A DNA stretch of 64,000 nt from JACVRW01 sp963821275 (GTDB taxonomy: Bacteria > Actinomycetota > Thermoleophilia > Solirubrobacterales > Thermoleophilaceae). The translations under genes were made by a program, and so were the position numbers. Under the pieces are notes generated by a model. That model did no database searches. It was not told the DNA's origin and saw only the letters and a program-made list of their open reading frames with translations. Where the stretch lies: the NCBI GenBank assembly GCA_963821275.1, contig CAWGDF010000004.1, positions 186,001 through 250,000 of the forward strand. The letters are read 5' to 3'. Shown one piece after another: positions 43,621-51,887 of this stretch (its first letter is position 1; every line of letters starts with the position of its first letter).

Positions 43621-43643
43621 CCCCGCCTAGGATACGCCGCGCC

Positions 43644-44474
43644 GTGCTCGCCTCCGACCAGGATTGGCTGGCCTTCTGCCGCCGTGCAGCCCACGCAGCC
43701 CGCGAGGTGGTGGCCGGCTTCGAGACGAGCGCCGAGCGTGGCCTCGAGACCGGCCGGGGCGAGGGCGGCGACACGGCGCTGGTGATCGACCGGGCGGCGG
43801 AGGACGCGGTCTTCGCAGAGCTGGAGGGGCTCGAGGTCGGGCTGGTGGCGGTGTCGGAGGAGCGCGGGGAGGTGTCCGTCAACGGCGGCGGGCCGGTACG
43901 CGTGGTGATCGACCCCGTGGACGGCTCGCTGAACGCCAAGCGCCGGTTGCCCTCGGCCTGCGTCTCGATCGCGGTGGCCTCGGGGCCGCGTATGGCCGAC
44001 GTGAAGGTGGGCTACGTGGCCGAGCTCGACCGCGAGCGCGACTGGTGGGCCGTGCGCGGCGAAGGGGCGTTCTGCGGCGACATCCGGCTCGACCGGTTGC
44101 AGCCGGGCCCGCTGGAGATCCTGGGGCTGGAGACGGCTCGCCCATCGCGGGTGGCGGCCCAGGCCGAGGCCATCGCAGCCAGCGGAGCCCAGCGGCTGCG
44201 AATCCTGGGGGCGGTGGCCACCAGCCTCTGCCTGGTCGCGGCCGGTCGCATCGACGCGATGGTCACGATGGGCGAGGTCCGCTCCGTGGACGTCGCGGCC
44301 GGCCAGCTGCTGGTCTCCGAGACCGGGGGCGCGCTGGCCCTGCCAGGCGGCGACGCCTTGGACCTGCGGATGCGCTCACGCGTCTTCGCCGCGCGCGACC
44401 CGGAGTTGCTGGAGCGGCTGCAGGGCTCCTTCGGCGGTGGGGTGGGCCCTTCTGATGCTCGTATGCGGCATTGA
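43644..44474 (+). CDS. Inositol-monophosphatase-family phosphatase
   Basis: 276 aa. The Li+-sensitive metal phosphatase motifs are SEERGE, VVIDPVDGSLNAKRRLP (metal Asp residues) and SVDVAAGQLLVSETGG, with WWAVRGEGAFCG between. Substrates may be inositol phosphate, fructose-1,6-bisphosphate or PAP. The first motif region is slightly unusual (TALVIDRAAEDAV). GTG start. The end of the gene is part of a strong inverted repeat. Confidence 0.85.
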   Translation: MLASDQDWLAFCRRAAHAAREVVAGFETSAERGLETGRGEGGDTALVIDRAAEDAVFAELEGLEVGLVAVSEERGEVSVNGGGPVRVVIDPVDGSLNAKRRLPSACVSIAVASGPRMADVKVGYVAELDRERDWWAVRGEGAFCGDIRLDRLQPGPLEILGLETARPSRVAAQAEAIAASGAQRLRILGAVATSLCLVAAGRIDAMVTMGEVRSVDVAAGQLLVSETGGALALPGGDALDLRMRSRVFAARDPELLERLQGSFGGGVGPSDARMRH

Positions 44475-44484
44475 AAGGGCCCAC
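44442..44484. terminator. Inverted repeat over the IMPase stop codon
   Basis: A perfect 10-bp repeat (GTGGGCCCTT at 44442-44451, AAGGGCCCAC at 44475-44484) has a 23-base loop and encloses the last seven codons and TGA of the IMPase gene. It could act as a terminator or as a structure controlling the downstream topoisomerase gene. Confidence 0.45.
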
Positions 44485-44527
44485 ACCCGGAGGATTGCCT
44501 GCCCCCGTGGGCGGGCATCAGACCTCC

Positions 44528-45592
44528 GTGGGTCGACTCAAGCGGGTGGACTGCTCTGGTCCCGGCATCCGCCGGCGGCGGCGCGGCAAAGGCTTCGAAT
44601 ATCTCGACGAGGACGGGCGCCGGGTCACCGAGCCCAGCGTGATCGAGCGCATCCGCGAGCTCGCGATACCGCCCGCCTGGGGGGAGGTCTGGATCTGCCC
44701 CTATCCGATGGGCCATATACAGGCCACGGGCACCGACGCGGCCGGGCGCAAGCAGTACCGCTATCACGACCGCTGGCGCGAGCGACGCGATCGCGAGAAG
44801 TTCGATTCGATGGAGGAGTTCGCCCGCGCGCTCCCCCGGCTGAGAGAGCGGGTCGAGAAGGACCTGGCGCTCGAGGGCATGCCCGCGGACCGGACGCTCG
44901 CCTGCGCCACCCGCCTGCTCGACCGCGGCTTCTTCCGCATCGGGTCAGAGGACTACGCCGAGGAGAACGACACCTACGGCATCGCGACGATGCAGAAGCG
45001 ACACGTCACCGTTGACGGCGAGCGGGTGGTGTTCGACTACGAGGCCAAGGGCGGGCAGCGGCGCGTGCAGACGCTCGAGGACCCCGTCGTGGCAAGGGTC
45101 GTCGGCGAGCTCAAGCGCCGTCGTGGCGGCAGCGACGACCTGCTGGTCTACAAGGACGGGCGTCGCTGGGCCGACATCCGGTCGCCGGACATCAACCGCT
45201 ACGTGAAGAAGGCCAGCGGCGGCGACTTCTCCGCGAAGGACTTCCGGACCTGGAGCGCGACGGTGCTGGCGGCCGTGGCGCTGGCCGTCTCGGGCCCGGC
45301 CGTGAAGACCAAGACCTCGCGCAAGCGGGCCAAGTCGCGCGCCATCAAGGAGGTGGCTCGCTACCTGGGCAACACCCCGGCGGTCTGCCGTGCCTCCTAC
45401 ATAGACCCGCGGGTTTTCGACCGCTTCGACGGAGGTCTCACCATCGGCGGGGTGCTGCCGGAGCTGCTGGAGGACACCGGCCCCTGGCCGGACGTGCAGG
45501 GGGCCGTGGAGGAGGCGGTGCTGGATCTGATCGCCGGTGACCGGGGCGCGGAGGGGGTTGAGCGGGCACGCGCTCTGGAGGCCGTGGCCTGA
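44528..45592 (+). CDS. DNA topoisomerase IB
   Basis: About 354 aa, poxvirus-like type IB enzyme. GKGFEYLDEDGRRVTEPSVI, IPPAWGEVWICPYPMGHIQA and GTDAAGRKQYRYHDRWRERR form the N-terminal clamp. The catalytic domain has RIGSEDYAEENDTYGIATMQ, DFRTWSATVLAAVAL and the active Tyr in AVCRASYIDPRV. It relaxes supercoils without ATP, cutting one strand through a 3'-phosphotyrosine. The start is uncertain: GTG 44528 fits the family; GTG 44507 and TTG 44471 are in frame upstream. Confidence 0.9.
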   Translation: MGRLKRVDCSGPGIRRRRRGKGFEYLDEDGRRVTEPSVIERIRELAIPPAWGEVWICPYPMGHIQATGTDAAGRKQYRYHDRWRERRDREKFDSMEEFARALPRLRERVEKDLALEGMPADRTLACATRLLDRGFFRIGSEDYAEENDTYGIATMQKRHVTVDGERVVFDYEAKGGQRRVQTLEDPVVARVVGELKRRRGGSDDLLVYKDGRRWADIRSPDINRYVKKASGGDFSAKDFRTWSATVLAAVALAVSGPAVKTKTSRKRAKSRAIKEVARYLGNTPAVCRASYIDPRVFDRFDGGLTIGGVLPELLEDTGPWPDVQGAVEEAVLDLIAGDRGAEGVERARALEAVA

Positions 45593-45643
45593 CCGTCGGG
45601 GCCCCGGCGTTTTCGAGACGCCGCGTCCGGGAACCGGAGCACC

Positions 45644-45778
45644 ATGACCGAGGTTCCAGGCTCACCGCCCCCGTCCACCGAGGTGCCCGCCCCGGCGCCG
45701 CCCGAGCAGCCACCGCCCAGCGCGCCGGACGCCCCTCAGCCGGACCCCAAGGGCCCCGAGACGCCTCCCGACGATTAA
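45644..45778 (+). CDS. Proline-rich 44-aa ORF, possible N-terminal extension of the HAD gene
   Basis: The ATG at 45644 follows ccggagcacc and the frame ends at TAA 45776-45778. The product is nearly half proline (MTEVPGSPPPSTEVPAPAPP, then more Pro/Ala and PPDD). It has no family. The TAA overlaps the only plausible beginning of the HAD frame (ATT at 45774), so either the two are translationally coupled or a missing/extra base hides a Pro-rich N-terminal extension of the HAD protein. Confidence 0.45.
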   Translation: MTEVPGSPPPSTEVPAPAPPEQPPPSAPDAPQPDPKGPETPPDD

Positions 45779-46436
45779 CGGCGCCCCCACAGCCATCCTC
45801 GACGTCGACGGGACCCTCGTCGACACCAACTACCACCACGCGCTCGCGTGGTACCGGGCGTTCCGCCAGCACGACGTGCTGCTGCCGATCTGGCGCATCC
45901 ACCGCCACATCGGCATGGGCGGCGACCAGCTGGTCGAGGCGCTCGGCGGCGAGGAGCTGGAGGAGCAGCAGGGCGAGGACATCCGCACCGCCGAGAAGGC
46001 GCTGTACATGGCGTTGATCGAAGAGGTCGAGGCCCTGCACGGCGCGCGCGACCTCATGGTGGACCTAAAAGACCGCGGCCAGACGGTGGTGCTGGCGAGC
46101 TCGGCCAAGCCGGATGAGGTCGAGCACTACCTCGATCTGCTCGACGCCCGCGAGCTGGCCGACGACTGGACCTCGTCAGGTGATGTGGAGGCGACCAAGC
46201 CCGAGCCGGATCTGGTCCAGGTGGCACTGGAGAAGGCGGGCGGCGGCGAGGCGGTCATGGTCGGCGACTCCACCTGGGACTGCGAGGCGTCGAAGAGGGC
46301 AGGCCTCGAGACGATCGCCGTCCTCACCGGCGGCTTCTCCGAGGACGAGCTGCTCGAGGCGGGGGCCGTGACCGTGTACGGCTCGATCGACGAGCTGCGT
46401 CAGTCGCTCGACCAGACGCCGCTGGGGCGCAGCTAG
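45774..46436 (+). CDS. HAD-superfamily phosphatase (phosphoglycolate phosphatase-like), start unclear
   Basis: About 220 aa. Motif I is AILDVDGTLVDT, the cap contains IHRHIGMGGDQLVEALGGEE, motif II is VVLASSAKPDE, the lysine is in EATKPEPD, and motif IV is VMVGDSTWDCEAS. It dephosphorylates a small phosphate ester; phosphoglycolate is the typical guess and would fit the C2-acid theme, but substrates vary widely. No ATG, GTG or TTG exists in frame before motif I; the first GTG at 45876 would delete the catalytic aspartates, so the true start is ATT 45774 or lies in the Pro-rich ORF via a hidden indel. Confidence 0.75.
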   Translation: MNGAPTAILDVDGTLVDTNYHHALAWYRAFRQHDVLLPIWRIHRHIGMGGDQLVEALGGEELEEQQGEDIRTAEKALYMALIEEVEALHGARDLMVDLKDRGQTVVLASSAKPDEVEHYLDLLDARELADDWTSSGDVEATKPEPDLVQVALEKAGGGEAVMVGDSTWDCEASKRAGLETIAVLTGGFSEDELLEAGAVTVYGSIDELRQSLDQTPLGRS

Positions 46437-46725
46437 ACGTCCAGGGCCGCCTGTGCGGGCGGATAGGTCAGGCGCCGGCCATCCGCCACGGCGAAGTCGG
46501 TGAGCCGGTGGGGCTCGAGGTCCGCGTAGCCCCGGAACTGCCCCACCCGCCAGCCTCCGTTGAGCGACCGGCATGCGGATCGCGGCGCCCGCCCAGCTCG
46601 GGAAGGTGCACTAGTCGATCCAGCCCGGCCGAGCGCCGCCCTGAGCTCTTCCCCGCCGAACCAGGGCATCCGCGGAACGCCTCGGGCTCGTGTGTCGAGT
46701 GGCCGATCGTCAGGATCTCGGTGAT
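46433..46725 (-). pseudogene. DUF488 family remnant
   Basis: On the minus strand pieces of a DUF488 protein appear in changing frames: ITEILTIGHSTHEPEAF, then MPWFGGEELRAAL, then VHLPELGGRRDPHAG, then LNGGWRVGQFRGYAD followed at once by LEPHRLTDFAVADGRRLTYP and the end. DUF488 proteins are usually ~150-180 aa; here the first part is shortened, the frame breaks more than once and the central block after FRGYAD, with the conserved Cys/Arg region, is missing. It is therefore a degraded copy, squeezed between the HAD and ligD genes and sharing stop bases with the HAD gene. Confidence 0.75.
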
Positions 46726-48124
46726 GGCCGACAGGCTAGGCGCATATCGGAAGAAGCGGGACTTCGCCAGCACGTCCGAGCCGGCCGGGCGCCGCTTCGT
46801 GGTCCAAGAGCATCACGCGCGGCGATTGCACTGGGACCTGCGCATGGAAAGGGAGGGAGTGCTGGTCTCCTGGGCGCTTCCGCGCGGTGTCCCCGCGCAT
46901 CCCGACGAGAACCGCCTGGCGGTTCACACCGAGGACCATCCCCTCGAGTACCTGGAGTTCGAGGGCGACATACCCAAGGGGGAGTACGGCGCGGGCACCA
47001 TGCGCGTGTGGGACCAGGGCACCTACGAGGCCGAGAAGTTTCGCGAGGGCGAGGTGATTGCGACCTTCCACGGGGAGCGCCTCCGCGGGCGCTACGCGCT
47101 CTTCCAGACCCGCGGCGACGACTGGCTGATCCACCGCATGGACCCGCCCGAGGATCCCGGATACGAGCCCTTCCCCGAGCGCCTGGAGCCGATGCTGGCC
47201 CGCAGCGGACCGCTGCCGCGCGACGAGCAGCGCTACGGCTTCGAGGTCAAGTGGGACGGCATCCGCACCCTGCTGTTCTGTGACCATGGCCACCTCTCGC
47301 TGCAGGGACGCAAGTTCAGCGACTTCACCTCCCGCTATCCGGAGGTCCGCGAGCTGGGCCGCGCGCTGGGCGCGCGCCGGATCGTGCTGGACGGCGAGAT
47401 CGTGGCCTTCGACGACGAGGGCCGCCCGAGCTTCGAGCGGCTCCAGAGCCGCATGCACCTTGCCTCCGACTCGGCCGTCAAGCGCCGCATGCGGGACACG
47501 CCCGTGACCTACGTGATCTTCGACCTGCTGTACCTGGACGGCCGGCGCACATTGCCGCTCTCCTATGAGGACCGGCGCTCGCTCCTGGACGAGCTCGGCC
47601 TCGAGGGTGCGGCCTGGCGCACGCCGACGTACCACCGCGGTGAGGGCAAGGCGTTGCTCGAGGCAACGAAGCGGCTGGGCATCGAGGGGGTCGTGGCCAA
47701 GCGCCTGGACAGCCCCTACGAGCCCGGCCGGCGGTCTTCGGGCTGGATCAAGGTCAAGAACGTGGCCACCCAGGACGTCGTGATCGGCGGCTGGACCCAG
47801 GGAGAGGGAACGCGCGGCGGGCGCCTGGGGGCCCTCGCGGTGGGCGTGATGGAGGAGGGGCGACTGACCTACGCGGGCAAGGTCGGCACCGGGTTCACCG
47901 AGAGCACCCTGAGGCTCCTCACCCGCGAGCTGGAGCCACTGCGGCGGCCGGACAGCCCGTTCGTGGGCCGCCAGCCGCCGAAGGGCACGATCTTCGTCGA
48001 CCCGCGGCTCGTGGCGGCGGTGGAGTTCCGCGAGTGGACCCGTACCGGGACGCTGCGGGCGCCGTCGTTCAAGGGGCTGCGAACGGACGTCGACCCGCAA
48101 GATTGCGTACGAGAGGGAGGGTAG
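46724..48124 (+). CDS. ligD: LigD: 3'-phosphoesterase plus ATP-dependent DNA ligase
   Basis: 466 aa. Residues ~20-150 are the LigD phosphoesterase: FVVQEHHARRLHWDLRMERE has the active His/Asp residues, then HTEDHPLEYLEFEGDIPKGE and WLIHRMDP. From ~165 comes the ligase: adenylated Lys in FEVKWDGIRTL, VLDGEIVAFD, GVVAKRLDSPYEPGRRS, GWIKVKN, then an OB domain. It lacks the polymerase domain, which is encoded separately downstream of ku. It seals double-strand breaks brought together by Ku in NHEJ. ATG 46724 is the family N-terminus; the frame further upstream overlaps the DUF488 remnant. Confidence 0.93.
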   Translation: MADRLGAYRKKRDFASTSEPAGRRFVVQEHHARRLHWDLRMEREGVLVSWALPRGVPAHPDENRLAVHTEDHPLEYLEFEGDIPKGEYGAGTMRVWDQGTYEAEKFREGEVIATFHGERLRGRYALFQTRGDDWLIHRMDPPEDPGYEPFPERLEPMLARSGPLPRDEQRYGFEVKWDGIRTLLFCDHGHLSLQGRKFSDFTSRYPEVRELGRALGARRIVLDGEIVAFDDEGRPSFERLQSRMHLASDSAVKRRMRDTPVTYVIFDLLYLDGRRTLPLSYEDRRSLLDELGLEGAAWRTPTYHRGEGKALLEATKRLGIEGVVAKRLDSPYEPGRRSSGWIKVKNVATQDVVIGGWTQGEGTRGGRLGALAVGVMEEGRLTYAGKVGTGFTESTLRLLTRELEPLRRPDSPFVGRQPPKGTIFVDPRLVAAVEFREWTRTGTLRAPSFKGLRTDVDPQDCVREGG

Positions 48125-48151
48125 ACCGGCCGCGCCAGGTATTTTTGAGGC

Positions 48152-49021
48152 ATGCCACGTGCAATCTGGAGCGGCGCGATCAGCTTCGGGCTGGTCAACA
48201 TCCCGGTGAAGCTGTACAGCGCGGTCTCGAAGAAGACCGTGCGCTTCAACCAGATCGACGCCGAGTCGGGGCAGCGCATTCGCCAGCAGCGGGTCAATCC
48301 CGAGGGCGAGGAGGTGCCCTACGAGCAGATCGTGAAGGGCTACGAGATCGGCCCCGACCGCTACGTCACGATCAGCCCGGATGAGCTGGATTCGCTCGAG
48401 CCGCAGAAGACCCGCACGATCGACATCGAGGACTTCGTCGAGCTCGATCAGATCGACCCGATCTTCTACGACCACCCCTACTACCTGGTGCCGGACACCG
48501 GCGCGGCCAAGGCCTACAAGCTGCTCTTGGACGCCATGGAGGACGCGGGCCGGGTGGGCATCGCGCGAGTGGTGCTGCGCTCGAAGGAGAACCTGGTGGC
48601 CCTGCGGCCCCACAGCGGCGTGATCACGATGGAGACGATGCTGTTCGCCGACGAGGTGATCAAGCCCGACGCCTTCGAGGAGGTCCCCGTCGACGGTGAC
48701 GTCAAGTCCAGCGAACGCGAGCTGGAGATGGCCAAGCAGCTGATCGAGTCTCTGGTGTCGGACTTCGAGCCCGAGAAGTACCGCGACGAGTACCGCGACC
48801 GCGTCCTCGAGCTGATCGAGCGCAAGGCGCAGGGCGAGACCGTGGTGGTCGAAGCCGCCCCGGAGGAGCCCAAGGAGGTGCCGGACCTGATGGCCGCGCT
48901 CGAGGCCTCGATCGCGTCCGCCAAGAGCCCCGGCGGCGACGGCGCCGGCGAGAAGAAGAAGGCGAAGAAGAGCTCCAAGTCCGGCTCCCGCTCGCGCAAG
49001 AAGACCGCCGCGAAGAACTAG
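48152..49021 (+). CDS. ku: Ku DNA end-binding protein
   Basis: 289 aa. MPRAIWSGAISFGLVNIPVK opens the ring-forming Ku core, with YEIGPDRYVTISPDELDSLE, FYDHPYYLVPDTGAAKAYKL and VLRSKENLVALRPHSGVITM following; the C-terminal 40 residues are Lys/Ala/Ser-rich, a typical DNA-sliding tail. Homodimers thread onto DNA ends and recruit LigD. It sits between the two parts of LigD and its stop directly abuts the GTG of the polymerase gene. Confidence 0.95.
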   Translation: MPRAIWSGAISFGLVNIPVKLYSAVSKKTVRFNQIDAESGQRIRQQRVNPEGEEVPYEQIVKGYEIGPDRYVTISPDELDSLEPQKTRTIDIEDFVELDQIDPIFYDHPYYLVPDTGAAKAYKLLLDAMEDAGRVGIARVVLRSKENLVALRPHSGVITMETMLFADEVIKPDAFEEVPVDGDVKSSERELEMAKQLIESLVSDFEPEKYRDEYRDRVLELIERKAQGETVVVEAAPEEPKEVPDLMAALEASIASAKSPGGDGAGEKKKAKKSSKSGSRSRKKTAAKN

Positions 49022-49909
49022 GTGGCCCCCCGCCGGGTCGAGGTGGAGGTCGAGGGCCGGCGCCTGTCGCTATCCAACCTCGACAAGGTGATGTACCCGG
49101 CCGTCGGCTTCAACAAGGGCCAGGTCATCGACTACTACACGCGCATCGCCCCGGTGGCGCTTCCGCACCTGCGCGCCCGTCCACTCACGCTCAAGCGCTA
49201 CCCGAACGGCGTCGACGGGCAGCACTTCTACGAGAAGCGCTGTCCCTCCCACGCACCGGAGTGGGTGCGAGCCGAGGAGGTCATGGGCATCCGCTTCTGC
49301 GTATGCGACGACCTGGCCACGCTGGTCTGGCTGGCCAACCTGGCCGACCTCGAGCTGCACCCTTCCCTCTCGCTCGTAGCGGAGGCCGAGCGGCCGACGG
49401 TGATGGCCTTCGACCTCGACCCCGGTCCGCCGGCCGGGCTGGCCGAGTGCTGCGAGGTCGCGCTGATCCTGCGGGAGGCCCTGGGACGGATCGGGCTCGA
49501 GTCCGTGGTCAAGACCTCGGGTTCGAAGGGGCTGCAGGTGTACGTGCCGATCAACACCGACGACGTGGACTACGACCACGGCACGAAGCGCCTCTCGAAC
49601 GCCCTGGCCCGGCACCTCGAGGCCGAGCACCCGAAGCTGATCGTCTCCAGTCAGAAGAAGGAGCTGCGGCGAGGCAAGGTCCTGATCGACTGGAGCCAGA
49701 ACGACGAGCACAAGACCACGGTCTCCGTCTACTCCCTGCGCGCCCGTGAGCGTCCCACGGTGTCGACGCCCCTGGATTGGGCCGAAGTGGAGGCAAGAGA
49801 CGCGGACGCGCTGGTGTTCGAGGCTGCCGATGTGCTGGAGCGGGTAGAGGCACGCGGCGACTTGTTCGCGCCGGCCGTCGAGCTCGAGCAGTCCCTGCCC
49901 TCGTTGTAG
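49022..49909 (+). CDS. LigD-type polymerase/primase (NHEJ)
   Basis: 295 aa stand-alone Pol domain of the archaeo-eukaryotic primase fold. SNLDKVMYPAVGFNKGQVID, LTLKRYPNGVDGQHFYEKRC, the catalytic pair in FDLDPGPPAGL, KTSGSKGLQVYVPI and VLIDWSQNDEHKTTVSVYSL are the family blocks. It fills gaps at break ends, often with ribonucleotides. The GTG start directly follows the ku TAG with no gap. In mycobacteria this domain is fused to the ligase; here the three functions are split as ligD, ku, pol. Confidence 0.93.
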   Translation: MAPRRVEVEVEGRRLSLSNLDKVMYPAVGFNKGQVIDYYTRIAPVALPHLRARPLTLKRYPNGVDGQHFYEKRCPSHAPEWVRAEEVMGIRFCVCDDLATLVWLANLADLELHPSLSLVAEAERPTVMAFDLDPGPPAGLAECCEVALILREALGRIGLESVVKTSGSKGLQVYVPINTDDVDYDHGTKRLSNALARHLEAEHPKLIVSSQKKELRRGKVLIDWSQNDEHKTTVSVYSLRARERPTVSTPLDWAEVEARDADALVFEAADVLERVEARGDLFAPAVELEQSLPSL

Positions 49910-49926
49910 CTAGCGTTTCCGGCACG

Positions 49927-50979
49927 ATGATCGACTGGTCTCTGGCCCGGCAGGTGGCGCGCCTCGCGGCGGGGGCGGACGAGCAACCCGGCCCCGACCT
50001 CGACCTGGCTGTCCCCTGCCGGGAGATGGAGGAGCACGTGGCGGCTTACACCGGGCTGACGCCCGTCGGGCCAGTGCCCGCGCCGGAGGTGGTCACGCGC
50101 GCGGAATGGGCGTCGACCAACCTCGACACGCTCGCTCTGCTTCTGGATCCTGTGGCCGGCCGGCTGGACGCGCGGCTGGGCTCCGCCGGCCCGTTCGCCG
50201 GCCCGCTGCGGATGGCGGCCGCGGCCACGCTGGCCGCCGAGTGCGGGCTGGCGATGGGCTACGTCTCGCAGCGGGTGCTGGGCCAGTACGACATCTCGCT
50301 GCTCGGCGGCGACGCCCCGCCCCGCCTGCTGTTCGTGGCCCCCAACCTGCGCAAGGCCGTACGCGAGCTGGAGGTGGAGGACGAGCCCTTCCAGCGCTGG
50401 ATCTGCGCCCACGAGCTCACGCACGTCTTCCAGTTCCAGGGCGTGCCCTGGCTGCGCGGGCACCTCAGCGAGATGATCCGCACGTACCTGGCCACGGTCG
50501 AGGTGCGGGTCGACCGCGGTGCGGCCGGCGGCCTGCCCGCGCTGCCCCGGCCGGCCGAGCTGGTGGAGACCTTCCGCCAGGGCGGCCTCGCCGCGCTCGT
50601 GCAGAACCACGAGCAGCAGGGCCTGCTCGAGCGGATGCAGGCCGCGATGGCGGTCATCGAGGGCTACGGCGAGCACGTGATGGACGCGATCGCGGTCCAG
50701 GCAATCCCGGAGCACGACCAGCTGCGCACGGCCATGGACCGGCGGCGGCGGAGCCGCTCCGCGCCCGAGCGGCTCGTGGAGCGCCTCCTGGGTCTCGACA
50801 TCAAGCTGCGCCAGTACGAGCTGGGCAAGCGCTTCTGCGACGCCGTGGTGGCCGACGCGGGCATCGAGGGCCTGAACGCCGTCTGGCGGGCCCCCGAGAT
50901 GCTCCCCTCGCCCCACGAGCTGGAGCATCCGCGGGAGTGGCTCGACCGCACCGGGCCGGGCCGCGCGGCCGCGGCCTGA
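49927..50979 (+). CDS. Zinc-dependent metalloprotease-like protein (DUF2342)
   Basis: 350 aa. The zinc site is CAHELTHVFQFQGVPWLRGH (HExxH). The start MIDWSLARQVARLAAG and the block LFVAPNLRKAVRELEVEDEP are typical of the actinobacterial DUF2342 family, found in F420-producing organisms and of unknown substrate. No signal peptide, so probably cytosolic. It follows the NHEJ operon by 17 bases and may be cotranscribed. Confidence 0.83.
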   Translation: MIDWSLARQVARLAAGADEQPGPDLDLAVPCREMEEHVAAYTGLTPVGPVPAPEVVTRAEWASTNLDTLALLLDPVAGRLDARLGSAGPFAGPLRMAAAATLAAECGLAMGYVSQRVLGQYDISLLGGDAPPRLLFVAPNLRKAVRELEVEDEPFQRWICAHELTHVFQFQGVPWLRGHLSEMIRTYLATVEVRVDRGAAGGLPALPRPAELVETFRQGGLAALVQNHEQQGLLERMQAAMAVIEGYGEHVMDAIAVQAIPEHDQLRTAMDRRRRSRSAPERLVERLLGLDIKLRQYELGKRFCDAVVADAGIEGLNAVWRAPEMLPSPHELEHPREWLDRTGPGRAAAA

Positions 50980-51111
50980 GCCGCCCCAGCAGCCCGATAG
51001 GGGGTTGGCTACAAGGCGTCGGATATGGCGAACGTAACGTGACCACCCCCCTGGCCAGGCGGCCGCGTGTAACGCTCGCCGGGCTGGGGTTTACGTACAG
51101 GTGTTCGGTGG

Positions 51112-51135
51112 TATAGTTCTACCGAGCTTAGAACT
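51112..51135 (+). promoter_or_regulatory. Promoter -10 with overlapping operator-like dyad
   Basis: TATAGT (51112-51117) is a good -10. A perfect dyad AGTTCTA-N7-TAGAACT covers 51115-51135, overlapping the -10 and the expected start of transcription, as a repressor site would. The basic-protein ATG lies at 51170. The surrounding 40 bases are unusually AT-rich for this window. Confidence 0.55.
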
Positions 51136-51169
51136 AATATCCTTCGTCGAAACCATGAGGAGAGCAACA

Positions 51170-51748
51170 ATGGCCGCCCAGACCGAACAGCAAAGAAAGG
51201 CTGCCGCCCGCAAGGCCGCCGCCACCCGCAAGCGCAACCAGGCTCGTGCCGACGCCCAGAGCACGCGCACTGCCGCGCGCCGGACCGCCACGTCCGCCCA
51301 GACCACGGCCACCCTGGCCGAGGAGACCGCCGAGCACAGCGCCGAGAGCGCCGTGAACCGGCTCGAGGCCGCGGTCGAGCAGGCTCAGCGGGCCGTGCTC
51401 ATCCCCGTCGGCGCCGGCTTGGAGGCCCGTGACACCGTCGTGGAGGTCGTCAAGCCCTACGTGACCGGGCGCGAGAGCGCCGAGAAGGAGCTGGGCAAGG
51501 TCCAGCGTCGCGTGTCCACCAACCTGCGCCGCTACGAGCGTCGCGGCACCACCGCCCGCAACCGCGCCGTGCGCGAGGTCAAGAAGACCCGCACGCGCGT
51601 CGAGCGCGAGCTGCGGCAGCGTCGGAGCCAGGCCGTCCGCACGGTGAAGCAGAACGGCCGTGAGGCCGAGCGCCAGGTGAAGTCGGCGCGCCGCGGGGTC
51701 GAGCGCCAGGCCGAGACCCTGGTGGACCGGGTCAGCACGCTGGCGTAA
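51170..51748 (+). CDS. Basic, Ala/Arg/Lys-rich protein, possibly DNA-binding
   Basis: 192 aa. The N-terminus (AAQTEQQRKAAARKAAATRK) and C-terminus (dense Arg/Lys/Glu heptads from RRVSTNLRRYERRGTTARNR on) are strongly basic and helical, with a less charged centre (residues ~60-110). It resembles histone-H1-like or polyhydroxyalkanoate-phasin-like proteins in composition only; no family is certain. An operator-like dyad and a GAGGAGAG site precede it, and a hairpin follows. A nucleoid or granule-associated stress protein is a guess. Confidence 0.65.
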   Translation: MAAQTEQQRKAAARKAAATRKRNQARADAQSTRTAARRTATSAQTTATLAEETAEHSAESAVNRLEAAVEQAQRAVLIPVGAGLEARDTVVEVVKPYVTGRESAEKELGKVQRRVSTNLRRYERRGTTARNRAVREVKKTRTRVERELRQRRSQAVRTVKQNGREAERQVKSARRGVERQAETLVDRVSTLA

Positions 51749-51840
51749 GGCTCACCCGCGCAGCCGGCCGTGCCGGTTGCTTGGGACGGGCAGGGGTACG
51801 TCTTCCCCCGGCCGCCAGGAGAGAGGCGGACCGGGACGAG

Positions 51841-51867
51841 ACTGCCGGTCATATACCCACCGGCAGT
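51841..51867. repeat. 9-bp perfect dyad between the basic-protein gene and mrp
   Basis: ACTGCCGGT (51841-51849) and ACCGGCAGT (51859-51867) are separated by nine bases (catataccc) that include a possible -10, TATACC. The CIRCE-like geometry fits either an operator over a promoter for mrp or a weak terminator. Confidence 0.45.
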
Positions 51868-51887
51868 AGCAGTATCTCTCCTCCCTT

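Noticed and set aside
41539..43785. 748-codon open frame on the plus strand opposite the helicase
   Set aside because: The minus-strand frame has every SF1 helicase and nuclease motif; the plus frame is an Arg/Gly/Ala/His-rich shadow.
45876..46436. HAD gene starting at GTG 45876
   Set aside because: That start would remove DVDGTLVDT with the catalytic aspartates, while the conserved sequence clearly continues upstream.
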